Source: Muribaculaceae bacterium
GTDB lineage: Bacteria > Bacteroidota > Bacteroidia > Bacteroidales > Muribaculaceae
Assembly (NCBI GenBank): GCA_017545095.1
Contig: JAFYCU010000048.1
Coordinates: forward strand, 1-9,567
DNA: 9,567 bases
Reading direction: 5' to 3'
Part shown: one piece after another, positions 1 through 6,789 of the stretch
Layout of the letters: each line of letters opens with the position of its first letter
Position numbering within the stretch: the stretch's first letter is position 1
Position numbers and translations under genes: made by a program
Notes under the pieces: model-generated
What the model was told of the DNA's origin: nothing
Seen by the model: the letters and a program-made list of their open reading frames with translations, nothing else
Databases searched by the model: none

Positions 1-27
1 ATCGTGAATGGGGAAATTGCATCGGGG

Positions 28-49
28 GAGCCGCATCGTGATGCGGCTC
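28..49. repeat. Perfect inverted repeat (hairpin) near the left edge
   Basis: GAGCCGCATC (28-37) and GATGCGGCTC (40-49) are exact reverse complements separated by GT, so a GC-rich hairpin with a loop of about four bases can form. No T-run follows on either strand, so it is not a canonical intrinsic terminator. It may belong to the untranslated end of a gene lying left of the window. No supportable protein gene is seen in 1-200. Confidence 0.6.
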
Positions 50-120
50 TACATGCTTCATCACTCAAAATTTCGGAAGAAGCACAAAAATGGCCACACC
101 AAAAAAAGGGCGAGGCAAAA

Positions 121-142
121 ATGTTCAAGTAATGTTCAAGTA
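121..142. repeat. Two tandem copies of an 11-bp repeat
   Basis: ATGTTCAAGTA occurs twice back to back (121-131 and 132-142), just beyond the tRNA-Arg terminator. Two copies are too few to assign a role. It could be a small replication-slippage product or a paired protein-binding site. Confidence 0.6.
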
Positions 143-184
143 AAAAACGACAAATGCGTTGTAACCTCTTGTGTTACAACGCAT
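142..184 (-). terminator. Probable intrinsic terminator of tRNA-Arg
   Basis: ATGCGTTGTAAC (154-165) and GTTACAACGCAT (173-184) form a perfect 12-bp stem with a 7-nt loop. Read on the minus strand, the stem is followed after about six bases by a run of six T (142-147). The hairpin starts 17 bp beyond the 3' end of the tRNA, the expected place for its terminator. The gap between stem and T-run is slightly longer than ideal. Confidence 0.6.
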
Positions 185-200
185 CGTTCACGCGTCAAAG

Positions 201-272
201 TACCCCCGCTGGGAATCGAACCCAAATTTTAGGTTTAGGAAACCCACGTTCTATCCATTGAACTACAAGGGC
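201..272 (-). tRNA. tRNA-Arg (anticodon CCU)
   Basis: The minus strand folds into a complete 72-nt cloverleaf. The acceptor stem is GCCCTTG with CGGGGGT (three G-U pairs), the D stem GTTC/GAAC, the anticodon stem TGGGT/ACCTA with loop TTCCTAA, and the T arm TTGGG-TTCGATT-CCCAG, with discriminator A. The loop gives anticodon CCU, which reads the arginine codon AGG. The 3' CCA is not encoded (CTT follows the discriminator), so it must be added after transcription. A TACCTTTG promoter element lies upstream and a hairpin terminator downstream, so it appears to be a single-gene transcript. Confidence 0.93.
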
Positions 273-303
273 AACTTTTCTTGTTACTCTGTCAATCCGG
301 CTG

Positions 304-337
304 CAAAGGTACAAATAATTTCGTTACCAACGACAAA
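304..337 (-). promoter_or_regulatory. Bacteroidota-type promoter for tRNA-Arg
   Basis: On the minus strand TACCTTTG (304-311) matches the Bacteroidota -7 consensus TAnnTTTG. A TTTG (334-337) lies 22 bp upstream, slightly farther than the usual 19-21. The element ends about 31 bp before the first base of the tRNA, leaving a short 5' leader for RNase P removal. Confidence 0.65.
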
Positions 338-390
338 AAAGTTCGAATATTTTTATTAACAAAGCTTGACAGACTCGCCCGATAGACGCA

Positions 391-436
391 TTTTAGGACG
401 CACAAGTGCCATTTATGGCACTTGTGCGTCCTAAAA
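391..436. repeat. Perfect 21-bp inverted repeat between a transporter gene and tRNA-Arg
   Basis: Arms 391-411 and 416-436 are exact reverse complements around the loop TTTA. The hairpin begins 28 bp beyond the stop codon of the 506-aa POT gene, where a terminator is expected. However, the 3' flank is not T-rich on either strand. The tract at 433-438 is A on the plus strand, so on the minus strand the T-run lies 5' of the stem. It may be a 3'-end stabilising hairpin or an atypical terminator. Its role is inferred from position only. Confidence 0.6.
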
Positions 437-464
437 AAGCTCGGATATTTCGTTCATATGGTTG

Positions 465-1985
465 TCACTTCGCCACTTGCTCGAGGCGTCGCATCATGAT
501 GGACATGAACAGGTAAGCGACGAGGCACACACCGATGAACACGGCCCACACATTCCACAAGGGGAGGTCGCCCCACAGGTAACCACCCACGCTCACGAGG
601 AAGTTGCCCAGCGCGGTGCTGGCAAACCAGCCTCCCATCATCAAGCCCTTGAGCTTGGGCGGGGCCACCTTGGTGACAAAGGAGATGCCCATGGGCGAGA
701 GCAGCAGCTCGCCGAAGGTGAGCACCAGGTAGGTGCCAATGAGCCAGTTGGGCGACACCAGCGTGGCGGCATCGCCAGCGGCCTGCTGCTCACTGGGCGT
801 GAGCAGTCCCATCGACCCCACGGCCATAATCACATAGGCCCAAGCCGCCACGAGCATGCCCAAGGCGATTTTGCGCGGTGCGCTCGGCTCCTGGCCACGC
901 GCCGCCAGCCAGCCGAAGAGGGCGATGCTCACGGGCGTGAGGGCCACCACAAAGCAGGGGTTGAACTGCTGGAAGATGGGTGCATCGAGCTTGGTGCTCT
1001 CGGGCAGGTTGAAGTAGCGCCACACCAGGAAGGCCACCGCCGCTGCGATAACGCCCCAAGCGATATTGCGGGCACGCTGCGTCTTGCTCTGGAACACGGC
1101 GAACAGGGCGTAGACGATGAAGATGCAAGCCACCAGGTTCCACACGTCGAAAGCCATGCTCTGCAAGCCGCTGGCGCTCTTGGCGGTGAACTCGTCGGCG
1201 AAGAAAGTGAGCGTGAGGCCGTTCTGATGGAAAGCCATCCAGAAAAAGATGACCACGATAAACACCAGAATCAGCGCCACCACGCGCCGACTGGTCTCGC
1301 CCGGCGCGAGCTGCTCGGCGGCCGTGGTCTCACCTTTGTTCTTGCTCATGGTGCTGCGCTCGGTGTGCCGGAACGTGGAGCGGAAGGCGTAGTAGATGGC
1401 AATGGACAGGATGAGCGACGCGCACGCCACTCCGAAGGCGAAGTGGTAGCTGTCGGCCTCGCTCACGCCCAGCTGCGTCTGCGCATACTCCATGATTTTC
1501 ACCGCCGCCGTGGGGGCGAACATGGCGCCGATGTTGATGGCCATATAGAATATGGAGAACGCGGCATCGCGGCGGTCGCTGTACTGCGGGTCGTCGTAGA
1601 GGTTGCCCACCATCACCTGTAGGTTGCCCTTGAACAAGCCGGTACCCGCACTGATGAGCACCAAAGCCCCCACCATGGCCCAGAAGGCAGTGTTGCCGCC
1701 ACCGAGCGGCACCGACAGGGCCACATAGCCCAGAAACATGATCATGATGCCCACGGTAACCATCTTGCCGTAGCCGAAAATGTCGGCCAGCAGACCGCCA
1801 ATCACTGGCAGGAAATAGACAAACATCAGGAACGTGCTGTAGATGAGTCCGGCAGTTCCGGGTTCCAGGCCGAAGTTGGCGCGCAGGAACAGCGCAAACA
1901 CGGCAATCATCGTGTAGTAGCCGAAGCGCTCGCCGGTGTTGGCCAGCGCGAGGGCATAAAGTCCTTTTGGTTGGTTTTCAAACAT
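465..1985 (-). CDS. POT/PTR2-family peptide:H+ symporter, 506 aa
   Basis: This is a polytopic inner-membrane protein of the proton-dependent oligopeptide transporter (POT/PTR2) family within the MFS, expected to import di- and tripeptides with protons. Family marks in order are GERFGYY in TM1 (residues 18-24), GTGLFKGN (114-121), FYMAINIG (146-153), FFWMAFHQNG in TM7 (247-256), FNPCFVVALTP in TM8 (341-351) and GELLLSPMGISFVTKVAP (425-442). The usual ExxER motif of TM1 reads N16-xx-E19-R20, so the first glutamate is replaced by asparagine. Between TM7 and TM8 there are about 50 extra residues with two hydrophobic stretches (about 280-298 and 307-325) that the neighbouring paralogue lacks. The link between TM6 and TM7 (about 204-234) is hydrophilic. 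The start at MFENQPKG fits a short N-terminus before TM1. It has its own promoter, and a terminator separates it from the upstream paralogue. Family assignment is strong; substrate is unproven. Confidence 0.93.
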   Translation of the reverse strand: MFENQPKGLYALALANTGERFGYYTMIAVFALFLRANFGLEPGTAGLIYSTFLMFVYFLPVIGGLLADIFGYGKMVTVGIMIMFLGYVALSVPLGGGNTAFWAMVGALVLISAGTGLFKGNLQVMVGNLYDDPQYSDRRDAAFSIFYMAINIGAMFAPTAAVKIMEYAQTQLGVSEADSYHFAFGVACASLILSIAIYYAFRSTFRHTERSTMSKNKGETTAAEQLAPGETSRRVVALILVFIVVIFFWMAFHQNGLTLTFFADEFTAKSASGLQSMAFDVWNLVACIFIVYALFAVFQSKTQRARNIAWGVIAAAVAFLVWRYFNLPESTKLDAPIFQQFNPCFVVALTPVSIALFGWLAARGQEPSAPRKIALGMLVAAWAYVIMAVGSMGLLTPSEQQAAGDAATLVSPNWLIGTYLVLTFGELLLSPMGISFVTKVAPPKLKGLMMGGWFASTALGNFLVSVGGYLWGDLPLWNVWAVFIGVCLVAYLFMSIMMRRLEQVAK

Positions 1986-2012
1986 GGTTATTTCTTTTTA
2001 TTCTTCATACGG

Positions 2013-2044
2013 CAAAGGTAGTCAAACTAATTGACAGCGGCAAG
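2013..2044 (-). promoter_or_regulatory. Promoter of the 506-aa POT gene
   Basis: On the minus strand TACCTTTG (2013-2020) is an exact TAnnTTTG -7 element. CTTG (2041-2044) lies 20 bp upstream as a -33-like element. The -7 box ends 27 bp before the ATG at 1985, leaving a leader of roughly 20 nt. It lies just downstream of the hairpin terminator of the preceding transporter gene, so the two paralogues can be controlled separately. Confidence 0.75.
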
Positions 2045-2053
2045 CGACAGCAC

Positions 2054-2109
2054 AAAAATGTTCACTGCATTGACCATTTTTCGCGAAAAAATGGTCAATG
2101 CAGTGAACA
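2054..2109 (-). terminator. Long intrinsic terminator of the 554-aa POT gene
   Basis: Positions 2059-2081 pair without mismatch with 2087-2109 (23 bp; loop CGCGA at 2082-2086). On the minus strand the stem is followed directly by five T (2054-2058). It lies 66 bp beyond the stop codon of the 554-aa transporter gene. A smaller 7-bp hairpin (2113-2119 with 2126-2132) precedes it in the same 3' untranslated region. The loop-proximal part of the stem is an A/T run. Confidence 0.85.
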
Positions 2110-2175
2110 ACTCGGTGATTACGACATCACCGCGACCTTAGTAGGGCTATCTCTGACCCACACCGAGGCATTTGG

Positions 2176-3840
2176 TTACTTGGTGACTCGCTCGAGCCAC
2201 TTGAGCATGCCCAGCATCACGCCCATAGAGATGAGGCAGAAGCAGGCAAACACTGCCCAGCATTGCCACTGATGGGGGAAGCTGTTGAGCATGGCCACAC
2301 CCAAGGCGATGAACAGGTTGCCCACTGCCGTGGCGGTAAGCCACCACCCCTGGCAAACGCCCTGAAGGTGCTGGGGAGCAACCTTGGACACGAACGACAG
2401 GCCCAGCGGCGCGATGAACAACTCGGCCACGGTAAGGAAGAAGTAGGTCACAATCAGCACCCACGGGCCGGCTTTCATCGTGGTCTTGACAGCCTCGGAC
2501 AGCCCCTTGAACTCCTCGCCCGAAGGATAGCCGTTGACAACGGATATCGCGATGAGGAAGAGATAGGCACAGGCGGCCAAGAACATACCGAAGGCGATTT
2601 TCTTGGGGGTTGAGATTTCTTTGCCTTTCTTAGCCAACGAGCCGAATATCATCATGATGATGGGCGTGAGCACGATCACAAAGAAGGGGTTGATGCACTG
2701 CCAAATCTCGGGAGCAATAGCCTGGGTATCGCAGAAGTCGCGGGCAAACACCGACAGCGACTGGCCATTCTGGTGGAACGAGAACCAGAAGAACACTGCC
2801 ACGCCCAGCACGGCAAACAGCGCATACATGCGTTGCTTAATCTCGTGGGCATCGGCAGCAACGTCTTCGGCACGCGACGACACTGCTTCCTTAACCTTCT
2901 TGACGGGATTAGGCAGCGAATTGCGGGTGGCCACGAAAATCAAGAGTGATATCACCATGGCCAGGGTCGAGGCGATGAACGAGTAGTGCACTCCAGTGTT
3001 GAAACTCTCAAGGTAGTTGGTGCAGAAGTTGGTCAAATCCCCCACCTGACCTCCTCCTAAGATTGAACTCTGGGCAAGGGTGTTGAGGTTCTGCATGTCC
3101 TCGCCTTTTAATGTTCCCGACAAGAAGCCGTGACACAGACGAGGGAGGTCGGCATTATAGATAAAGCCGTCGAGCTTGAGCATGGCGCTGCGCAGCAGCG
3201 GCGCAACGAAAGGTGCAATCACACCGCCAATGTTGATGAACACATAGAAAATCTGGAATCCGCTATCGCGACGGGACTTGGCGATAGCCAGCTCCTCGGG
3301 ACCCTTCTTTGCGGCCTCGGCCTCGTAGTTGTCGTACATCTGCCCCACGATGGCCTGCAGATTGCCCTTGAACAGGCCATTGCCCGAGGCAATGAGCAAG
3401 AGGGCAAAACAAGTGAGCACGAGCACCCACACGGGAACCGCACCAGGATTGCCACCAAACACAGGCATCGACAGGATGGCATAGCCCACGGCCATGACAA
3501 TAAGTCCCGATATGATTGTGCCTTTGTAGTTCTGCAACTTGTCGGCCACTATGCCGCCAGGAAGGCTAAGCACATAAATCAGGAAATAGAACACGGAATA
3601 AATCCAGCCAGCCCAAAAATCGCTGATGCCAAACTTTGAGCACAAGAAGAGCAGCAACACAGCGTTCATGATGTAGTAGCCAAACCGCTCGCCCATGTTC
3701 GACAGGGCCGCCGAGATGAGGCCCTTGGGGTGTTTACGCCTTGCCTCAATCACATAATAGACGAGGAAAGGCACAACCACAACAAGTATCGCAAGCAGCA
3801 TGGCCACCATGCGATTGTTGTTCCAAAGATCTAGTAACAT
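2176..3840 (-). CDS. POT/PTR2-family peptide:H+ symporter, 554 aa, with an extra N-terminal helix
   Basis: This second POT-family inner-membrane transporter is paralogous to the 506-aa one and predicted to take up small peptides with protons. Family marks are GERFGYY (residues 50-56), GNGLFKGN (153-160), FYVFINIG (198-205), FFWFSFHQNG (350-359), INPFFVIVLTP (383-393) and AELFIAPLGLSFVSKVAP (472-489). The TM1 motif reads N48-xx-E51-R52, again without the first glutamate of ExxER. An additional hydrophobic helix (about 11-32) precedes the conserved core, which begins near HPKGL at residue 37. A long soluble segment of about 65 residues (about 220-284) lies before TM6. TM7 connects to TM8 directly, unlike in the paralogue. 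The start at MLLDLW is the only one that includes the extra helix; a later start is possible. The gene begins 35 bp after sufE with no clear promoter in the gap, so read-through from sufE is likely. Confidence 0.92.
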   Translation of the reverse strand: MLLDLWNNNRMVAMLLAILVVVVPFLVYYVIEARRKHPKGLISAALSNMGERFGYYIMNAVLLLFLCSKFGISDFWAGWIYSVFYFLIYVLSLPGGIVADKLQNYKGTIISGLIVMAVGYAILSMPVFGGNPGAVPVWVLVLTCFALLLIASGNGLFKGNLQAIVGQMYDNYEAEAAKKGPEELAIAKSRRDSGFQIFYVFINIGGVIAPFVAPLLRSAMLKLDGFIYNADLPRLCHGFLSGTLKGEDMQNLNTLAQSSILGGGQVGDLTNFCTNYLESFNTGVHYSFIASTLAMVISLLIFVATRNSLPNPVKKVKEAVSSRAEDVAADAHEIKQRMYALFAVLGVAVFFWFSFHQNGQSLSVFARDFCDTQAIAPEIWQCINPFFVIVLTPIIMMIFGSLAKKGKEISTPKKIAFGMFLAACAYLFLIAISVVNGYPSGEEFKGLSEAVKTTMKAGPWVLIVTYFFLTVAELFIAPLGLSFVSKVAPQHLQGVCQGWWLTATAVGNLFIALGVAMLNSFPHQWQCWAVFACFCLISMGVMLGMLKWLERVTK

Positions 3841-3875
3841 AATAGATTTTGTTTTAGGTTAGAGTGTTATTTTAT

Positions 3876-4316
3876 TTATTGTATATTCTCATTTTGCGCC
3901 GCCCCGGCTGTGGCGGCGATGTCGCGGATGCGACGCAACATGGCCAGCAGACCGTTGCTGCGTGTGGGCGACAGGTGGTCTTGGAGGCCGATGTCGCCGA
4001 TGAAGTGGAGGTCGGCCTCGAGAATGTCGTGTGGTGTATGGTCGCCGAGCACACGCACGAGCATGGCGATGATGCCTTTCACAATCAGCGCGTCGCTGTC
4101 GGCCTCGATGTGCAGCAGTCCGTCATCGGTCATCGTAGCATGGACCCACACGCGGCTCTGACATCCGTCGATGAGGTTCTCCGGTGTCTTGTATGCCTCA
4201 TCGAGCGGTTCCAGGGCATTGCCCATATCGATAATCACCGCATAGCGGTCCATCCAGTCGTCGAGGCCCTCAAATTCCTCAATGATTTCGTCTTGCAGTT
4301 GGTTGATGGTCTTCAT
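3876..4316 (-). CDS. sufE: SufE-family cysteine desulfuration protein
   Basis: SufE accepts the persulfide sulfur from the cysteine desulfurase SufS and passes it to the SUF scaffold for iron-sulfur cluster assembly in the cytoplasm. The 146-aa product has the normal family length. It opens with the typical NQLQDEIIEEF segment and carries the acceptor cysteine C52 in NLIDGCQSRVW, close to position 51 of the E. coli protein. The acidic stretch ADSDALIVKG and the C-terminal LSPTRSNGLLAML are also family hallmarks. I chose the ATG at 4316 (MKTINQ). An in-frame ATG at 4340 would add eight residues but sits at the expected transcription start of the promoter at 4345-4352. No other suf genes are in the window. 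The gene probably shares a transcript with the downstream POT transporter, a pairing with no obvious functional link. Confidence 0.93.
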   Translation of the reverse strand: MKTINQLQDEIIEEFEGLDDWMDRYAVIIDMGNALEPLDEAYKTPENLIDGCQSRVWVHATMTDDGLLHIEADSDALIVKGIIAMLVRVLGDHTPHDILEADLHFIGDIGLQDHLSPTRSNGLLAMLRRIRDIAATAGAAQNENIQ

Positions 4317-4344
4317 TAATTGCAATGTGATTGACAACAATCTA

Positions 4345-4375
4345 CAAAATTACTCACTTTTTTGCAAACGCGAAA
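4345..4375 (-). promoter_or_regulatory. Probable promoter of sufE
   Basis: On the minus strand TAATTTTG (4345-4352) fits TAnnTTTG. A weak -33-like TTTC lies about 19 bp upstream (4372-4375), and a better TTTG is present at only 12 bp. The predicted transcript start falls at about 4338-4340, which argues for translation from the ATG at 4316. The promoter is immediately downstream of the ppiD-like gene's terminator. Confidence 0.5.
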
Positions 4376-4420
4376 GAAAAACCGCGAAATTCACGTTTTT
4401 TTCATGAATTTCGCAGTTTT
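4373..4420 (-). terminator. Intrinsic terminator of the PpiD-like gene
   Basis: Positions 4378-4393 pair with 4405-4420 in a 16-bp stem with one C/A mismatch (4383/4415) and an 11-nt loop. On the minus strand the 3' arm runs into a T-rich tract (TTTTTCTTT, 4373-4381). It lies about 55 bp beyond the stop codon at 4474. Confidence 0.75.
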
Positions 4421-4473
4421 GGTGGTCACTTAGAATCCTTCGCGACCTTTAATTCGTTAGACTTCTGCCTTTA

Positions 4474-6552
4474 TCAATAGAAGTCGATGAGCCTGCGTTC
4501 CACCTTGGTGGCCTTGCCCAGAATGGCAGCGATGGCTTGCGGGTTGGAGACGAACGCTCCGCCACGCTGCTGAGCGTAACGCTGATCGAGTTCCTGCTTG
4601 GTGGGCACGCGCTGAGCTTTCTCCACCTTGGTGACTTGGTAAGCATAGACGGCGTTCTCGCCCTTCCACAGCTTCACCTCGCCCTGCTTGCTGGCGGCGA
4701 TGCGGCCGATGATGGCGGGTTCGTCCTCCATCTTGGCGGCAAAGTTGCCACCAAAGGTGACCTGTGTGGTATCAATCTGGGCTGCCATCAACGAAGCGAA
4801 ACCAGCCAGGTCCTTAGCCTTGCCCTCGAACTGCTTCATGAGGTCGGCGCCCTTCTTGGCATTGCGCACACGCGTGGTGAGCATATCCTTCACCTGCGGG
4901 GCGTTAAAGGGCATGTAGCCGCCATCGTAGATGTCGTCGAGTGCCACAGCCACGAAGTAGTCGTTGTTGTCGCTGAAGATGGGCGACACCTCACCCTTCT
5001 TGCTGTCGAAGGCCCACTTGATGGCCTTGCGGGTATCCTTGATGCCTCCACCATAAGGGCTTTGACCCAGCTGAGGTGTGCTCGGCGTGATCATGGTTTC
5101 CATGGCGTTGAAGCCAGCCTTGGCGGCGTTCTTCTCGAAGTCTTCCACCGTCTTGTTCTTGTTCAGGAAGTCCTGCAGCTTGGTGCGCAGGTCGTTGATG
5201 GTCTTCTCGCTGGCATAAGCCTCGTGGGTGACGGTAGCCACGGTGTAGAAGGTCTTGGGAGCCTTGCGGTTCACGACCTTCACCAGCTGTGCACCCTGGT
5301 CGTTGCTCAGCAGTGCGAAATAGTCGCTGCCGGCAGCGGCGAGCTTGGTCTTGAGCGAGTCGGGATAGCTCACAATCTGCACCCACTGCGCGGTGGTGTC
5401 GCCCTGCACGCCCTTCACGGCCTTCATCACCTCGGGCACCGACTTGCCGCCGTTGAGCATGGCCAGAGCCGAGTCTTGAGCACCCTTGGCACCCTGCACG
5501 GCCACCACGTTCACCTCGATGGAGTCGAGCGAGACAATCTTGTTGGTCACCTTATACATGCGGTAGCGGTTCATACCAGCAGTGGAGTCACGCTTGGTGG
5601 CGCCCACGGCAGCACCGAGGACGAAGCTCTTGAGGTTGGCTGGCACCTTGTCGCTGGCATAGCGGGCGGTGTCGGTCTTCACCGTACCCAGCACACGCAC
5701 CGAGTCGATGCCGGTGCCCTTTTGCAGGGCGGCATAGGCTGCATCGGCCACCTTGTTGGCAACAGCCACATCGGCGGGCGACGGCATAATCGACACGGCG
5801 ATATAGTGGATGGCACGGGTCTCCTCGTCGATGGCGAACATGCTCTTCTGCTTCTCCCACTCGGCCTTAAGCTCCTGGTCGCTGACGGCATACTTGTCAT
5901 CGGGCAGCGAGGCGTAGTCTTTCTTGACGAAGTTGACGTAGCACGTGGTGGCCTCGTCCTCGGCCATCATCTTGCGGTCGAGGTCGTTGGCCTGGAGACC
6001 GCCTGCAACGAGCATCTGCAGCTTGGCCATCTTGAACTGCTCGATCATGTTGTCCTTAAGGTTGTTCCACTCCATTTGAAGCTCCACGAGCTGGCTCTTG
6101 TCAATACCTTGGGGCGGTGAAGCAAGGAACTCATGCACCTGAGCGGGCGATTCAGCACCCACCTGCTTGGCAAACTGCACAGCGGCGGGAGCGGCGTTCT
6201 TGCCCACCATGAGCTCGCTGATTTCGTTGTCGGTGATGTAGATACCCACATCCTCATACTCTTTCTCGAGCAACTTCTCGGTGATCATGGTGTTGAGCAC
6301 CTGCTGCTGCCTTGTGGCCTGGTCCAATTGCTGTGCCTGCTTGTTGTTCTGGTCTTTGGCCGACTCTTTCTCGACGCGTTTCTGGAACGCCATGATGTCG
6401 ATTTTCTCACTTCCCACCTTCGCGGCGGTGCTGTTGGATGCTTGACGGCCCAGGGCCTCGATACCCACCTCGATGATGAATGCCAGCAGAGCGGCACCAA
6501 TCACGATGGCGAGAATTTTCTTTCTCTGACGAATTTTCTCTAATGTTGCCAT
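4474..6552 (-). CDS. PpiD-like membrane-anchored periplasmic chaperone (SurA_N / parvulin-type), 692 aa
   Basis: This is a predicted periplasmic folding factor held in the inner membrane by one N-terminal helix, as in PpiD. A short basic cytoplasmic tail (MATLEKIRQRKK) precedes the membrane segment at about 13-34. A SurA_N-like helical chaperone region follows (about 45-200, with VLNTMITEKLLEKEYEDVGI at 85-104). Two parvulin-like stretches come next. One (about 345-430) is weak. The other (about 435-540) is clearer and has the late-parvulin pattern AFDSKKGEVSPIFSDNNDYFVAVALDD. I do not see a convincing full set of parvulin active-site residues, so catalysis is uncertain and chaperone function is the safer call. 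Length is near that of Bacteroidota relatives. The start is supported by the basic tail plus helix and by a strong promoter about 80 bp upstream. A terminator follows, so it appears monocistronic. Confidence 0.88.
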   Translation of the reverse strand: MATLEKIRQRKKILAIVIGAALLAFIIEVGIEALGRQASNSTAAKVGSEKIDIMAFQKRVEKESAKDQNNKQAQQLDQATRQQQVLNTMITEKLLEKEYEDVGIYITDNEISELMVGKNAAPAAVQFAKQVGAESPAQVHEFLASPPQGIDKSQLVELQMEWNNLKDNMIEQFKMAKLQMLVAGGLQANDLDRKMMAEDEATTCYVNFVKKDYASLPDDKYAVSDQELKAEWEKQKSMFAIDEETRAIHYIAVSIMPSPADVAVANKVADAAYAALQKGTGIDSVRVLGTVKTDTARYASDKVPANLKSFVLGAAVGATKRDSTAGMNRYRMYKVTNKIVSLDSIEVNVVAVQGAKGAQDSALAMLNGGKSVPEVMKAVKGVQGDTTAQWVQIVSYPDSLKTKLAAAGSDYFALLSNDQGAQLVKVVNRKAPKTFYTVATVTHEAYASEKTINDLRTKLQDFLNKNKTVEDFEKNAAKAGFNAMETMITPSTPQLGQSPYGGGIKDTRKAIKWAFDSKKGEVSPIFSDNNDYFVAVALDDIYDGGYMPFNAPQVKDMLTTRVRNAKKGADLMKQFEGKAKDLAGFASLMAAQIDTTQVTFGGNFAAKMEDEPAIIGRIAASKQGEVKLWKGENAVYAYQVTKVEKAQRVPTKQELDQRYAQQRGGAFVSNPQAIAAILGKATKVERRLIDFY

Positions 6553-6630
6553 TTCTAAAATCTATGAATTTTTTCGTTTATTCCTTATTATATAATGGGT
6601 CATTTTGGCAGTGGTTCCAAAATAAACGTG

Positions 6631-6661
6631 CAAAGGTATCTATTTTTTTTCGAAGGCCAAA
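6631..6661 (-). promoter_or_regulatory. Promoter of the PpiD-like gene
   Basis: On the minus strand TACCTTTG (6631-6638) and TTTG (6658-6661), separated by exactly 19 bp, give a complete Bacteroidota -7/-33 promoter. Transcription should start near 6625, giving a leader of about 70 nt before the ATG at 6552. It diverges from the tRNA-Asp promoter. Confidence 0.85.
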
Positions 6662-6740
6662 ATGCGCGGGGCAATTTTCTGCATTTTGACCCTCATTTTT
6701 TGGCCATTTAATTTTTTTTCGCAAAAAAATAGTCGATTTT

Positions 6741-6772
6741 TTTGGCCAGTTGATAAATTTGCTCTACCTTTG
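6741..6772 (+). promoter_or_regulatory. Promoter of tRNA-Asp
   Basis: TTTG (6741-6744) and TACCTTTG (6765-6772), with a 20-bp spacer, match the Bacteroidota consensus. The -7 box ends 17 bp before the tRNA. The DNA between this and the divergent promoter (about 6640-6740) is rich in A and T runs and holds no gene. Confidence 0.85.
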
Positions 6773-6789
6773 CAGCGCGAAAGCAAAAT

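Noticed and set aside
8..232. A 74-codon basic open frame at the left edge
   Set aside because: It runs across the tRNA-Arg terminator and into the tRNA in antisense. It has no family resemblance and no promoter.
462..1622. A 386-codon open frame on the plus strand opposite the 506-aa POT gene
   Set aside because: The translation is a His/Glu/Gly-rich low-complexity shadow of a well-conserved membrane protein gene on the other strand.
3841..3875. Separate promoter for the 554-aa POT gene
   Set aside because: The 35-bp gap after sufE contains no TAnnTTTG match on the minus strand, so I treated the gene as co-transcribed with sufE.
4317..4340. Eight-residue longer start for sufE
   Set aside because: The upstream ATG coincides with the predicted transcription start, and the family normally begins close to MKTINQ.
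4537..6120. A 527-codon open frame on the plus strand opposite the PpiD-like gene
   Set aside because: It is a by-product of the GC-rich third codon positions of the real minus-strand gene. Its product is a repetitive His/Leu/Gly/Val-rich string with no recognisable domain, and it has no promoter.
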